This document shows positions 1 through 11,972 of a DNA stretch of 64,000 nucleotides, piece by piece. The position numbers and the translations under genes were made by a program. The notes under the pieces were generated by a model. It was not told the DNA's origin, ran no database searches, and was given only the letters and a program-made list of their open reading frames with translations. The first letter of the stretch is position 1. Every line of letters starts with the position of its first letter. This stretch comes from Spinellus fusiger (lineage: Eukaryota; Mucoromycota; Mucoromycetes; Mucorales; Phycomycetaceae), in the NCBI GenBank assembly GCA_025094145.1, contig JALLLS010000077.1, positions 100,723-164,722 of the forward strand. Reading direction: 5' to 3'.

Positions 1-59
1 TGTATTCAGTAAATCTTCTCTTCTGATCTTTCACCGTTCAAGCATACAATCTATCCAAG

Positions 60-2058
60 ATGACTCGCGAATTGGAATCCATACCAGAAGAGAATCTTCT
101 TGAATATTGGAAGAGATACTTGGCTATTCATGCTGAAAAGAGACTTGCACAGTATTTTACAAGGCTCGAAGATGGCACTGAGACTTACAAGACACTCACT
201 TATGAGCAATTTGACCGCATTACAACCAATCTTGCCTGTGAATGGAAACCAATGTTCAAAGATAACACCCACATTGGCTACATTAATGATCACACTATCG
301 ATTATTTGATTACATATGTCAGTATTCTGAAAATGAACTCAATCTTAGTGTGCCTCTCTACCAGAAATTCAGCAGCAGCAAACGCTAGCTTACTTCAAAA
401 TGTAAACACCACAACTCTGTTAGCTGTTCCAAGTTACAGCACCATGGCATATGATACATCAGCTATTCTAGGAAATTGCAAAGTAACCATTGTCAATCCC
501 TATGACATTGACACAATGGTTGAAAACCCTTTGAACCCCAATGCTGAAGAAATACTGAAAGAAACAACAAGAAGGGATGCCAAAGAAACAACTCTAGTTC
601 TTCACAGGTAAAATTATCCTTTCTTATAGCACTTAATTGAATCATTGTATCTATTATAAGCTCGGGATCGACAGGCACACCAAAGTCTATTCACATGAAT
701 AGTCAAGGGTTTTTATACGCAAAAAGTTTAATCAGAACCAGTGAGAAAGACGGTGGATTTAATATACTTGGTGATCAACCTAATACTTATCTTTACTGTT
801 CAGCTTTGTATGTGTTTAGAGGCATCTGAGTTTTATATTCAAAACCTTATATCTAATGTAACTATAGATTCCACATGTCTGGTCATTCAAGCATCGTAGG
901 CGCAATTATATCTGGAAGCTGTATGGTTTTTATGGAGCCAGGGACATACTCCCTAAAAAATATTATTATAACCATTCAAGATACCAAGTGTGATATTGCT
1001 TCACTTTCGCCGTTAGCTTTAGAGCAGTTTATTCATTATTTAAACGAGACTGGCAAGTGGTCTGTGTTTCAGAGCCTAAAGTTAATAGTGTAAGTATTAA
1101 TATGAAGCAAAAAGCCACCCTGTTTACATTATGTTGTTTAAAAATAGACACGGTGGTGCATCTCTTAAAAATGAAATTTCAGAAATATATAGAGAAAAGC
1201 ATATCAACATCTTCTCAGTATATGGAGGCACAGGTAAGAGAATAATGTATTATTTGCCACTGAAATTCTCATTAACATCATTCGATTATTGCGTTTAGAG
1301 ATGGGTGTTCCTATGACAGAAAGCATGGTACTCGACAGTCCCAACAAGTATTATTTAAGACCATTATCAACAATGAAGCAATATTGCCTATGGGAAGACT
1401 ATGCTCCTGACCCGAGATTGAAGCAGCTTATTGTTCGACACGATTGTCCAACTTTGAGCAATAGTGCCAAAAGAAGAGAGGACGGAAATTATGAGACTAA
1501 CGACTTGTTTCTGGAAGACGAATTAAATCCTGGGCACTATACATATGTTAGTCGTACAGAAGACACTTTAGTCTTGTAAGTCTTAGCAAAACGTACACAA
1601 TAGTACCAAACTAATTATTAAAATAATAACTGGTATTTAGGAACACCGCCAGTAAAGTCAATCCTCTTCCTATTGAAACAGTTATTCGTGAATGTCCCAT
1701 CATAAATGAATGTCTTGTTTTTGGTATGGGCTATCCATGCATTGGTGTTTTGGTAAAATTGTCTGAGGATGCTCATCTTAAATATTCTGTTGATGAGATC
1801 CAGGACATTGGTAAGTGTTTCTGATTATCAAAATTACTTTCTTCTTATGTCTTATCTTTCTCTTTACTAGTGTACTCGGCTGTTGACAAAGCAAATACTT
1901 TTGCCCTGGAATATACAGTCATTAAGAAGTCCATGATAAAGATACTTTCAGCCAATGAGACTTTTCCTATGACAGATAAGAATACGGTGAAAAGAAAACT
2001 TGGCTATATTCAGTACAAGAACACTATTGAAGCTCTTTATGAACAGTCATCTGTCTAG
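60..2058 (+). CDS. Stand-alone adenylate-forming enzyme (NRPS-like A domain), copy 1
   Basis: AMP-binding superfamily enzyme, expected to activate a carboxylic acid with ATP; the substrate cannot be told. Seven exons: 60-607, 661-807, 868-1089, 1148-1233, 1299-1575, 1641-1810, 1871-2058, giving 545 residues with all GT-AG junctions in phase. Visible motifs: P-loop SSGSTGTPK (about residues 183-191), a YGGTE core motif (331-335), a TNDLF motif near 400, and the catalytic-lysine region TDKNTVKRK near 518-526. The C-terminal subdomain resembles A domains of fungal NRPS-like enzymes (SKVNPLPIE segment), but the protein stops without a carrier, thioesterase or reductase domain. Exon 1 translates identically to copy 3. 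Its promoter lies largely outside the window. Family assignment is solid; pathway is unknown. Confidence 0.85.
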
Positions 2059-2617
2059 TTCTTTATAGTTTATGAGCAAGAGTATAGTTGTATTTATAAA
2101 TATTTACAAATATTTTCTTAGTAATCATGTCAACTATGATAATTATTTCAGTAGAAGATTAATCAAATAAATTGTTTATTCATATTTAACAGATATTGCT
2201 AGTGGCTGAGGTTTTCATAAACTACTTGTTGTTTCGACAAGAATATACTACAGTTCAAAGTATTTTTTATTTTTCGGCATAATTTGCTATTCACGCATTG
2301 GACATTTTATCCACCCTATGAGAACCTTTGAGAAAAATAAGAATAAACATAGAAACACTTCAAATACTCAAGTGAAAAAATAATAATGCAAAGAGGGAGG
2401 AAACAGAAGGACAAGAGAAACACAAAACCTCAGATCAGGGGAAAACAATAAAAAATGAGTAGAGATGAGAATTATGAATAGACATCCAAAAAGGCCATAA
2501 AGTCAGCAAGGAGATCAGGACACTAAAAAGATAACCGTCATCCTGTGGCGATTCGAAATCCAACGAGGGATACTTAGAGCAACTCGGACAATCCTGAGAA
2601 TATATGTAGCAACTACA
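2059..2617. other. Gene-free spacer
   Basis: AT-rich sequence holding the 3' flank of copy 1 and an A-rich tract near 2380-2460. I see no gene, RNA or repeat here. Confidence 0.5.
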
Positions 2618-2950
2618 CTAGCAGCTTCTGGCTTTGCTAAACGGGCTAAGAGTGGGTGGTAGAGGAGAGATCGGAGGAGAAGTGAGGATACAGCGTCTGT
2701 TGCTGAAGGAGTCTTTGCACTCTATGACAGTGTTGGCATTCCCGCTCAACACACCCATCAGCAGCCTCAATGAGCAAGCTACCGTCACTAGTAGATTCTT
2801 GCCACGCACTAGACTAGTAATCTCACTTTGAAGACGCTCAAGATAATCTACTTTTAATGTATATTTAGGAAGGTTATAAGCTCGTCCTATTCTTTGAGCA
2901 ATTTTGCCAGAGTACATTGCCACATAGCTTAATCCATCTGGCTTTCAATA
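2618..2950 (-). pseudogene. Unrecognised coding fragment, about 110 codons
   Basis: An open frame reads leftward from an AG that could be a splice acceptor (about 2950) to a TAG near 2618. The N-terminal half (SYVAMYSGKIAQRIGRAYNL, then a charged helix) looks like real protein, with balanced composition, while the end is rich in Ser and Pro. No upstream exon or start context is visible, and the next feature is a broken transposase. It may be an orphan exon of a lost gene or a fragment carried by a transposon. I do not recognise the family. Confidence 0.35.
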
Positions 2951-3039
2951 AAACAAGGAAGATTTAAAATTCAGACCATAGTTTTACCCTTAAAATTTAT
3001 TATTATTAAACATTCTTCATTTATCGGTTTTCCACTCTA

Positions 3040-3940
3040 ATGTCTACCACATCTAACACCACCGAACAAACCAAAAAACCTCTTGGAAACAGGAAAAATA
3101 AATAGTGAAGACTATAATCATTGTCTCATTGCTCAAGAGGCCACTGCCAATGAGACCACTCATGTTGCCATCTCTGCTAGGTTTGGAGTTAGTAAGCAGT
3201 TCATCTCCCGCATCGTAAAGAGATACAAAGAAACTTGTTGCTTCAAGGCCAAAAGAAGCACCGGGATTAAGCTCATTCTCGGTTAGAGAGACTAGAGAGA
3301 GATCGGACACACATTAGAAAGAGATTCATTCCAGACAATGGCTCAACTTCACAAGGAAATGACCACCAAGGTGTCCATGAACACTTTTAGAAAAATGATG
3401 AAGAAGCTTGGCCTGTTTTCTTGTAGGGTGATTAAGAAAACTTCCCTCACCAACAAGCACAAAAATTTGAGGCTTGCTTGGGCTAAAACCCACCTCCATT
3501 GGACTGAGGAAGACTGAAAGACAGTCATCTGGTTCGATGAGTCAAAGTATCAACTGATGAGGACCAATAACCGGACCAGTGTAGTACTAAGAAAGAAGGA
3601 AGGGCTGCTCTCAAATAATTTTAATCCCACTAGAAAGTTTAGTGGCGGTAGCATGATGGTGTGGGGTTCTTTTTCTGGTGAAGGTGTTGGAAGGTTGGTG
3701 GCTGTGAAGGGCAGTATAGACAGTAGAAGATACATTGATATATTAAAAAAGGATGGCTGCCCTGAGTCGATCCAGCTCAGGGCACTGAATTCAGAGGTGT
3801 ATTATGTTCTTCAAGAGGACAATGCCAGATGCCACAAGAGTAGAAAGTCCAGGTTGTGGAAGGCAAATGAGAGCATTGCCAGCATGGGGCGGAGATTCAA
3901 GGCCGTCATTGAGGCCAAGGGTGGAAACACCAAATATTGA
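3040..3940 (+). pseudogene. Tc1/mariner-like transposase, broken and internally deleted
   Basis: The frame opens with a Ser/Thr-rich start, shifts frame near 3100, continues with a helix-turn-helix (FGVSKQFISRIVKRYKE), and is then interrupted by further stops and shifts. The DDE domain keeps the first aspartate (IWFDESK) and the second (QEDNARCH), but the segment expected to carry the third acidic residue and the SPDLNPIE motif is missing: CHKS runs almost directly into the C-terminal AVIEAKGGNTKY. That implies a deletion of roughly 70 codons. The copy cannot encode an active enzyme. I could not define its terminal inverted repeats. Confidence 0.8.
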
Positions 3941-4099
3941 AGATTTCCACCCAATATATATGTATATAATATTATGTTGACCTTCTTTATACTCCATCTT
4001 ATCTTGAAGTCTCTAATGTGTGTTTAATGTATGTTTTTATGACAAAGAATAAGTACCTCCTATTATAGAAGCAACCGGGACATAAAAAATATTCCTTAT

Positions 4100-5345
4100 T
4101 ATTTTGAAAGTCACTGTAGAAGGAAGAAATAGAACAAGAATCACCCCAAAATTACAACTCAGTCACTGATATTCTTCTCTTGTCGGATAATCACTTTCCA
4201 TAAATAGAACTATCGATCATCCCAGTCAGTAGAAACACAAACTGCCTAAACGGGACCACATGGTAGAAGATGAGTTAGTTAGCAAGGCGTATATCTAGGG
4301 GATGATACTTTAGCAAGAGAAGGCTTTCCATAGCTTTTATTAGTAGATATTAGTAACTAGAAAATTATAAAAGAAGTGTGAGAGACTCACCAATAAAGAT
4401 CAGACTTTGTTTACTCTTTGAACTGTCCGGATTTCCTTTGGTTAAAGCCAAGGACGACACTCTTAGCATAATGTGTTATCCTTAAGCCCATAGTATTTGT
4501 GGTATAGCACTATTTGAGAGATATTTATTATAGAACACACTGAATTAGCTCTATTCATCATTGTCCATAAAATAGAACCAAAATTACTTGTGTTGAGAAC
4601 TGTATAGCCATTCATTGACTCAATATTCATAATCACTTTAGCAACTGTCTCATTGTAACCATTCTCAACAATTTTACTTAATGATAACAAGGTATTGTTT
4701 CTAATACCGGACTTTAGGCTCAAGGTAAATAGACTGAATTTTACTTGTGAGCTTTATAATTGGAGACTAGTGTATACATAACCGGAATGGAGAAATAAAA
4801 GTTGTTATTTGTTTTGATAATCCCCTCTTTTTGTTATTTCTTGCACTGTACATACAACTTAAAACCTAAGTACTCGTCAAGATTGACATAAGTGAGCAAG
4901 GTAATGTGCTATTATTAACAAAACAAAACAATAGAAGGAAGTGATAGACGCTACCAAAGGCTATTCTTGAGATAAAAGGTAATTAGTATCTTCATCTGGG
5001 CTTGATCTTAGTTTAATCCACAAGACATAGTACTGACTCTTCTTCTAATAGATTATATATGGCTTATTATTCTCAAGACAATTATTAATTACAAGGTAAG
5101 CATATTATCTCTCTTTATTGAATTATTACTAATGCACTCTCTTGTTATTAGATAAGTTAAGACTCTTTCTTAAGTCAGTCCTAGGTGGTCTTTTTCCTTC
5201 TTTACTGTCTAGAGTGTCTAGGGTATACTCCTGAGCATAGTTATCTATCTCCTAAGGATAAAGCACGAGGCTTTTAGGGTGTGGATTCTATTGCTATAAG
5301 CTGCCTAGAACAGTAGTAGCTATAGTAATAATATGTTATTAACTA
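4100..5345. repeat. TIR-element family R, copy R1 (truncated, LTR-interrupted)
   Basis: Homologous to R2 (16493-17725) and R3 in the same orientation: shared blocks include the AGAAGGAAGAAATAGAACAA stretch, the GTGTTATCCTTAAGCCCA block, and the sequence around CTGAGCATAGTTATCTATCT. Both ends are missing, so no TIRs remain. The minus strand keeps an 86-codon frame (4723-4463) whose segment MNIESMNGYTVLNTS recurs in R4 and R5. A solo LTR sits inside at 4181-4459. More diverged than R2/R3, so an older copy. Confidence 0.7.
4181..4459. mobile_element. Probable solo LTR inside R1
   Basis: A 279-bp insertion relative to R2, R3, R4 and R5. It begins TGTCGG and ends ACGACA, i.e. short TG...CA inverted termini, and is flanked by a CTCT direct repeat (4177-4180 and 4460-4463). 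Inside are ATTATAAAAG near 4364 and CAATAAAGAT near 4391, in the order expected for an LTR promoter and polyadenylation signal on the plus strand. No internal retrotransposon sequence is attached, hence solo LTR. A second copy elsewhere in the genome would prove it. Confidence 0.65.
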
Positions 5346-5408
5346 TATGGTTGTAAGAAACAACATACTTTGGAAATAAGAAACTGCATACCCATAAATC
5401 TTTTATTT

Positions 5409-5716
5409 TACATTATTCTCGGGAAATATTGGAGCATTCTTAGGTTCTTAATTTTACAATGAACATCCAATAAGTAAAATTCAATGCAACAGTTCTGGTC
5501 AGTCACAAAAGGTAAGCTAAAGAATTTTTTTTTTAAAAAAAAAAAGAGTCTTTATTTTGAGTAATCTAATAGGCTTTTGTGGTTGCTATGTATTGACATG
5601 TGATAGTCGTATTGATTCTAGACCTATTTAATTAAGAAATCATTTTGGAGCATTTGGCATAGTAGGATTTTGCTTTAATCTTTTCTTTTGTCCCAATATT
5701 TTCTGAAAATAGTGTA
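5409..5716. mobile_element. Miniature IS630/Tc1-like element, copy M1
   Basis: A 308-bp element almost identical to M2 (15781-16085). Ends are inverted repeats: TACATTATTCTCGGGAAATA at the left matches the complement of the right end (TACACTATTTTCAGAAAATA), with TA at both borders. The interior retains a transposase relic in the plus direction, read as QFWSVTKGKLK just before a T-run/A-run palindrome; this resembles the EQFWSVVKSRLK segment of the larger element at 24331-25636. It is a deletion derivative without coding capacity. Confidence 0.65.
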
Positions 5717-5930
5717 AAGATCGCTCTTTAAAAATAAACTACTTTCCACTGCGTAAAAAGAATATAGTATTGCCTCTTTAAACTCAAAAAACCCTTAGGT
5801 GTGTATCTATCAGTGTAAAAATAATTGTTATCTAAGCTTATAGAGTAATTATAGGAGAATTTGGCGTTTGATTGAACATATTAATATTTGATAAAGGGAA
5901 AATTTACAATGCTTCTCTATCGCAATTCAT

Positions 5931-7521
5931 TTACACAGACAATTCAGCCTTGATTTTGTTTTTAAGTTCATCAGCATAAGGAGCCAATGCAGGCTGAACA
6001 TGTTTCTTTACAAATGAATCCACTTGCTCAGGGGCACGTCCAATAAAAGTAGAGGGATCAAGAAGAGCAGGAAGCTTATCATTGTTAGTTAAAAGTATTG
6101 CTATTATGACTTACCTCTGCCCAGATTGGCTCAAAGTACTTGGTCTTCTTAATACGCTCAATCAGATCATTTTCACCACCCTCAATTTTCACGACGTGAC
6201 CTGCTTGATGAGAAAGAACACGTATTTCTTCGTGACACTCTTGACGATCACCGCCCTTCTTGACCATGGCCATAATAATATTCTCAGTAGCCATGAAAGG
6301 TAACTCCTGGTTAATGCGACGTCCGATGACCTTGGGATATACAACCATGCCCTCGAAAATATTCTGCATGGTCGTCAACAAAATATCAGTAGTAAGAAAT
6401 GCCTCAGGAAGAGAGATACGACGGATAGCACTGTCATCAAGAGTACGTTCAAGCCATTGAACAGCGCTTGTTTGTAAAGCATCATTAACAAGAACCATCA
6501 AGTGACGAGACAAAGAGCACACACGTTCGCAGCGCATAGGGTTGCGCTTATAAGCCATGGCAGAACTGCCAATCTGATCTTTTTCAAAAGGCTCTTCAAT
6601 CTCCTTCAAGTTGGCCAAGAGGCGGATATCAGTAGCAATCTTATGGGCAGAAGCACCAAAGCCAGAAAGAGGATTAAGCACATCAATATCAATTTTGCGA
6701 GAGTAGGTTTGGCCACACACGGGATAGGCTTCCTTGAAACCCGACAATTCAGTCACCAACTCATCTAATGCTTCAACCTATCAGACAGTTTAGTCATGCT
6801 TCATCTTGTACTATTTACCTTATCATGGTCGCCATTGAACAAGGCCATAAACGAAGCCTGAGTACCTGTAGTACCCTTGACACCACGGAACTTAAGATCA
6901 TCGCGTGCACGTTCAAAGTTACGCAAATCCCATAATAGCTCTTGGATCCAAAGAGTAGCACGCTTGCCTACAGTGACAAGCTGAGCAGGTTGGAAATGAG
7001 TGAAACCGAGTGTAGGCAAAGCACGGTATTCTTCGGCAAATTTTGTCAAGATATCAATGACATGCACCAGTTTTTTGATAACAATATCATAGGCATCACG
7101 AAGAATAATGAGGTCACCATTATCTAAAGAAAGCATTAGTGTTCTAATCCTATGAACTCGACTGCTACAATTGTAACTATAACTATTTACCAGTAACATA
7201 GCAAGAAGTAGCACCAAGATGGATAATTCCTGCTGCCTTGGGTGCAACCTGACCAAACGTATGGACGTGTGCCATAACATCGTGTCTTCTTTTTTTTTCC
7301 TCAATAGCAGCCACTTCATAGTCGATATGTTCAATGTTAGACTCCATTTGCTCGATAGCTTCGTCTGTAATATCAGTTAGACCAAGACGCTGTTCAGCCT
7401 TGGCAAGGTTAATCCAGAGTTTACGCCAGGTAGTGTAGCGTTTATCTTCAGAGAAGTTAAATGCCATTTCCTTGGATGCATATCGAGAGGTCAGAGGACT
7501 TTGGTACTTGTCGTGGGACAT
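5931..7521 (-). CDS. ADE13: Adenylosuccinate lyase
   Basis: Catalyses two fumarate-releasing steps of purine synthesis (SAICAR to AICAR, adenylosuccinate to AMP), in the cytosol as a homotetramer. Four exons: 7521-7191, 7123-6819, 6777-6115, 6074-5931, giving 480 residues, close to the yeast enzyme length. Seen: the MAHVHTFG histidine region (residues 83-90), GFTHFQPAQ with the conserved His (about 153), TTGTQASF (194-201), and the superfamily signature [10 protein letters not shown] (283-292) with its catalytic serine loop. All exons are in phase and nothing is broken. It is the only housekeeping gene in the repeat-rich left arm, with no purine-gene neighbour. Confidence 0.95.
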
Positions 7522-9727
7522 GATAGGCGTATGAAAGAAGAAGAAGAGTATTGCAGTACACTATTAAAGCTTTTTCTTTTTCGATGGAGCAGAATTATTT
7601 AGGATCCGCTCTGATGGAGTGGGTGGCTTGTCTGATGTGGGTCATGATCAGCTACATCTCCAAACCCCAAGTCCGCTACGTTGACCTTTTCCCTATAGAG
7701 AAAACAAACATCTTCTGTATGTGATTGAATATCAGCAAATCAAACCAAATAAGCTTTTATTTGAATATTAGCAAGTTCTCTTTGACAGACACTATCTATT
7801 GCTTATGAATCGACATTCATTCTTCTCTATAATTTATGATTGAAAGAATTTGAATGAAAAATAAGTGTATTGACTCTATTCAGACTGTGTTGAGTTGAAT
7901 AAACAGCTATATTTGACTGTAATAACATGACTACTACTTCAATGAATGAATGTATGACAAAGAAAGGGATTGTGATCATTAGTATGAACATAACATACTT
8001 CTTTTTGTTAGTAAATATGCTAATTTTAATGTCGTAAAATTACATATCAATCTACATATTAACTAACAAGATGTTTTGAGTGTATTAAAATTATTAAATA
8101 ATTATTCTTTCTTTTAGATATGTCTTTCTTAACCAGGTAAAATAGAATAAAATAAACCCGTTTTCCAATTTCTTCAACCCAGTATTGGTCATTGATACAG
8201 GTACAAAAACACATCCACAGTCATCTTTGTCCTTCTTTAGGTCGGTGGACATATGGACATGTACTATGTATTATTCCATTTGAGAATAGATCATATATAT
8301 CATCAATGCTATCCATGATTATTCTTACGTATAGACATGAGTTTTTTTCCCACAATAAAGACAGGGTCTTGGAGGAGCCGATAAGGAACCTGTAGTCATA
8401 GGCATTGGATAGATAGTTATGTAAATCCAAAAAATAAAAAATAAAAAATAGAGAGAGAGAAATATGTATTTATATATGTTTTTGAATTGTATTTCTTAAT
8501 TAGCAAACTATACTAAAGTCCTTTGTCTTGATGAGGTTGCATTGATAGCAATATTTACTTTGTACTTCTTTGGTAGTATGAGTTTTTATAAGGATAAAAT
8601 ATTGTATTTGCTTTATGAGACTATTATTGGATAATACGACAACAGTCCAGCTGTATATTTATTCCATTGTTCTCACTATATTTTAAACTAAATGGCTTTT
8701 AATAGTTTATTGATAACAGTGAGCTTATCCTTACTTTTGTTCTTGGAATTCCAATGTCAATTGTCTGTCTATTCTATAAAACGTCTTACTTGGAGAATAG
8801 TAAAGAATAGTCTGTATGTATTAAGATGCTGATCAGGCAGTCGAGCCTATATTAACCTATTTAAAGTGTTAAGTGCATCCTCAACGGACTGTCTATTCTG
8901 ACTTCAAATAGACTTGAATTATAGAATGAACAGTCTCCAAAAGTTAAATCTTCCAACGGACTGTTGATAGACAGTCCATTTGAATCAGAATAATTAATGT
9001 GCTGTTATTTGAACCGCAAAATATTTTGGGTGTATTACCTGAATAAGAATTAAGCTGATTCACTGTAAAAATGAGAATATTTCAGATCGCAAAATATTTC
9101 AGTTTCCATATTTCACCCAAGAAATCTACTTGTATTTTTTGGCCAAGTCAATATATTTATTAAAATGCAGCTTTTTTTATTACAGAGTTGATACTTGGAA
9201 ATCATCGTTATGCAATGATAGGTCTGTATGAAGTTCATTATACTTTTAAGAATTCATTCATAAATAACATACCATCTTCTGCGTATCTATTCTCAAATGG
9301 CAAGTGCCTATTCCAGAAAGACTCGTCTATTCTTTAGTATTGATATTCCATACTCTACTCGCTTCTTACAGTTTTGGAAATCATAGAACTTTCCAAAACA
9401 AACGCTTATATGTACTGAGGTTTTGAATCAATTTATCTCTCATAGCCATTTTAACTTTCCAAAACTTTTTTTTCGTCTCCATACAACTGAACAGCTAAAA
9501 TCCTGAAACCATAAAATACATCAAATACATACTTCTTTCCCACTGCCATTTAGCTTTTTATTATTATTTTACTGAAACATTATCAATGTGCTCAAATACA
9601 ACATTCAGGTCCCCAGTACTATTTCTTATCTTTCGTTTCGTAAGAGAATTTCCACCTTTAACCCTAGAAGGTGTGGAGTTGAAGTATAATATTTTGTTAG
9701 TCCAAGCAGATATAAATCTAGTCCCAA
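7522..9727. other. Long gene-free spacer upstream of ADE13
   Basis: It contains the ADE13 promoter side, an A-rich tract with a short GA run near 8430-8460, and imperfect inverted repeats at 8880-8995. A 69-codon frame on the minus strand (8430-8221) is open, but I cannot connect it to exons or a family. Otherwise AT-rich sequence with no gene I can support. Confidence 0.5.
8882..8995. repeat. Imperfect inverted repeat / hairpin
   Basis: TATTCTGACTTCAAAT near 8896 pairs with ATTTGAATCAGAATA near 8975, separated by about 60 bp. The word GGACTGT recurs in the arms (near 8887 and 8957), and GTCTATTCT-type words recur nearby at about 8768 and 9328. It could be the remains of a small foldback element; too diverged to place. 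Confidence 0.35.
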
Positions 9728-9893
9728 GTAATAAGTGGCTAGGCAGAAAATCAAATATTTTGATTTTTTTTTAAAAAAAAAGGTATATCTATCAGTCTAA
9801 GATGTTCATAATAAAAGGTTCGTGGAATAACATAAGATTTGGAATATCTGTTCTTTAGATGATTTTCTACAGTTTTATTATAAAAATGTTGCT

Positions 9894-10463
9894 CAGTACT
9901 TTGTAGTAAAACTTTTACTCTTCATCACAGCAAAGCATCTCCTTGGCATGCTATCCACTAAATTTTCCAGAAATTCATTTGGCATCTTCTCCCACTCACT
10001 ACACAAGCATCGTTCAAGCTGTTTTGCATTGGTTATGCTTTTGAGTAAGTGACATATCAGGTAGTCTTGATAGTGAGCATGAAAAAAAAAACCTGAGTTG
10101 ATTCATGTATTTTAGAAATGTACTACGGCAAATATCTACGCATGCATCATTCATATTTTCAAATCATATGCAATTGTTTGTATAGGGTTTCTACGAATAG
10201 ACAGAACGATAGCCAATTTTGAATTAGATAAAACCTTTTCAGGTCTTCCTGTACACATTTTGTGGTCGATTTATGCCTTTATTTTTATACAATTGAACAC
10301 TCCTGCCCACTGTGTTCTTTGTGATGTCAAGATCGTCAGTAATCTCTTGATAAGTAGCATGCATTTTCCATTGTCCTATGATTTGACCTATAATAAACAT
10401 AGCATGCTCTTCTTTTTGTGGGACTATCTTTATGTTCTTGGCTAAGAGTTGGCTGATTTTCAT
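9894..10463 (-). pseudogene. Tc1-like transposase relic, arm A
   Basis: It begins with an N-terminal DNA-binding segment (YQEITDDLDITKNTVGR, helix-turn-helix) followed by a GRPKVLS hinge, stops, and a C-terminal tail ending SMPRRCFAVMKS...TKY, as in Tc1-type transposases. The catalytic DDE region is absent: the tail follows about 35 codons after the second helix region. Identical at the protein level to the copy at 23584-24153 in arm B. Inactive. Confidence 0.65.
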
Positions 10464-10903
10464 TGACTAAAGTCATCTATTGAATAAGTTATAAAAGAAA
10501 AGAAAAAAACCTCTATTTTATTTTTGAAGAATAAAAAATAGAAATTTATCTTTTGTCTACTCATTTATTACATGGGACTGTATATCATTATGCTGTTCTG
10601 ATTTTTATAAAAATTAGTGATAGACTTTTTGGCTGAGACTTTAGTCAGGGCTATGATGGAGGTGAAAGCGTAAGTGGTATGAGAGAGACTGAAAAATAAT
10701 AATAAAAAATGTGAAGGAGAAAAAAAAATGTGAATGTTTTGCCATATAGAAGGAAAAACCAGATATTCTCTTGCCACATGTAATATAATGAGCAGAAAAT
10801 CTGTAAAGAGAGGAATTATATAGTTGGCAAACAAAAGAAAGAATTGGTTAGAAAGTTAGATAAAGAGAATATCTATAAAATCAGAACATGATGGCTATCT
10901 ACA

Positions 10904-11104
10904 TCATGGAATAAATAATATAGAAAGAAGACACAATGTAATTAATGGTGGATCTCCAGTAGAATTAGTAGTAAGGATGGAGATAGGTGTAACCTGTACT
11001 CCATAGATATGGGTGATGAGATCGAGAAACTCAAAGGCAACAGATTTAGTCAACCCAAGTCTTACTTCTTTTGTCTTTTGCTTCTTTTTGGCAGAGTTCT
11101 TCAT
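10904..11104 (-). other. Unrecognised 66-codon frame in the inverted duplication
   Basis: It opens with a lysine-rich start (MKNSAKKKQKTKEVRLGLT) and has a mildly hydrophobic remainder. An identical frame is at 22943-23143, which only reflects the duplication. A broken frame with protein-like composition runs just upstream, so this is probably part of one decayed gene. No family recognised. Confidence 0.25.
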
Positions 11105-11972
11105 TGTATTTTATTTTTTGACCTATTTGACATATTCTGTCATGTTTTGATCGAGGCAAAATAAATAGTCATACTTTTCTCTTTTTCTTCACATACACAT
11201 AGTGCTATTTTTCCTTGGCTGTTGCTGCAATTTTTGCTTGGCCTCTGACAAAACGGTAGTGTTCAGCCTGATATACTTATAGAAAACACTGTTCTTCTAA
11301 TTTTCTATCTGGAGCAAGACATTTCAGTTATTGTTGGAACTTTGCTAGGCGTTCCAATTTTTCTCGGTGTCCATAGTATTAGTGATAGACACATTGGGGA
11401 GCGTCTAAATTTATAATACCTTATAAAACTCGCGAGGCTACTTTATTCACAATGTATAATAAAGATAATAATATAGCCATGTATATAGATGGTAGATGCA
11501 AATAGACAATGCATCATAAAATTTAACTTATGAATGAGAAAACTATAGACACACTAACAAATTCTAAGCTAACTAGTTTATTATCAGCAGAACCAACTGT
11601 TATCTTTGAGTTCTTAGGCCAAAGATCTACAGAGCAGTGAAACGTGAAGTTAAACTCTTATGTTTATTACATCATGTTGCTATTTCTCTTATACTTTTGT
11701 CTACTAGTATTAGCTTCAGGGGTATGCTGTCGAATGTCATGAATTATCATCATCTCTTAGTATTCAATGGCATCCTTCTTTCAGTTTAATAGCCATTGAG
11801 TCCTTATTCCCAAAAGAGTTCTAATTATAATGATGATAAATATCTTTACGACATAACCCTCAAAGTATAAGCAGTGTACATAGTGTACAAGCCTTTGATA
11901 TATTTAAGCGTTTCTCCCCACGGAGCCTTGTGTTGAGAGCTATAGTACAAGGACAGTTATTCTTGGTGTGGC

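Larger units (their letters stand above)
9728..11949. repeat. Inverted duplication, arm A (partner 22098-24319)
   Basis: The reverse complement of this 2.2-kb block matches 22098-24319 base for base, with only scattered substitutions and no net length change (position in A = 34047 minus position in B at every point I compared). All three short reading frames are identical in both arms. The arm holds a decayed Tc1-like transposase (10463-9894) and a 66-codon frame (11104-10904). Similarity ends at GTAATAAG on the left and at a TGTA on the right. The near-identity shows a recent duplication or conversion. Confidence 0.85.
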
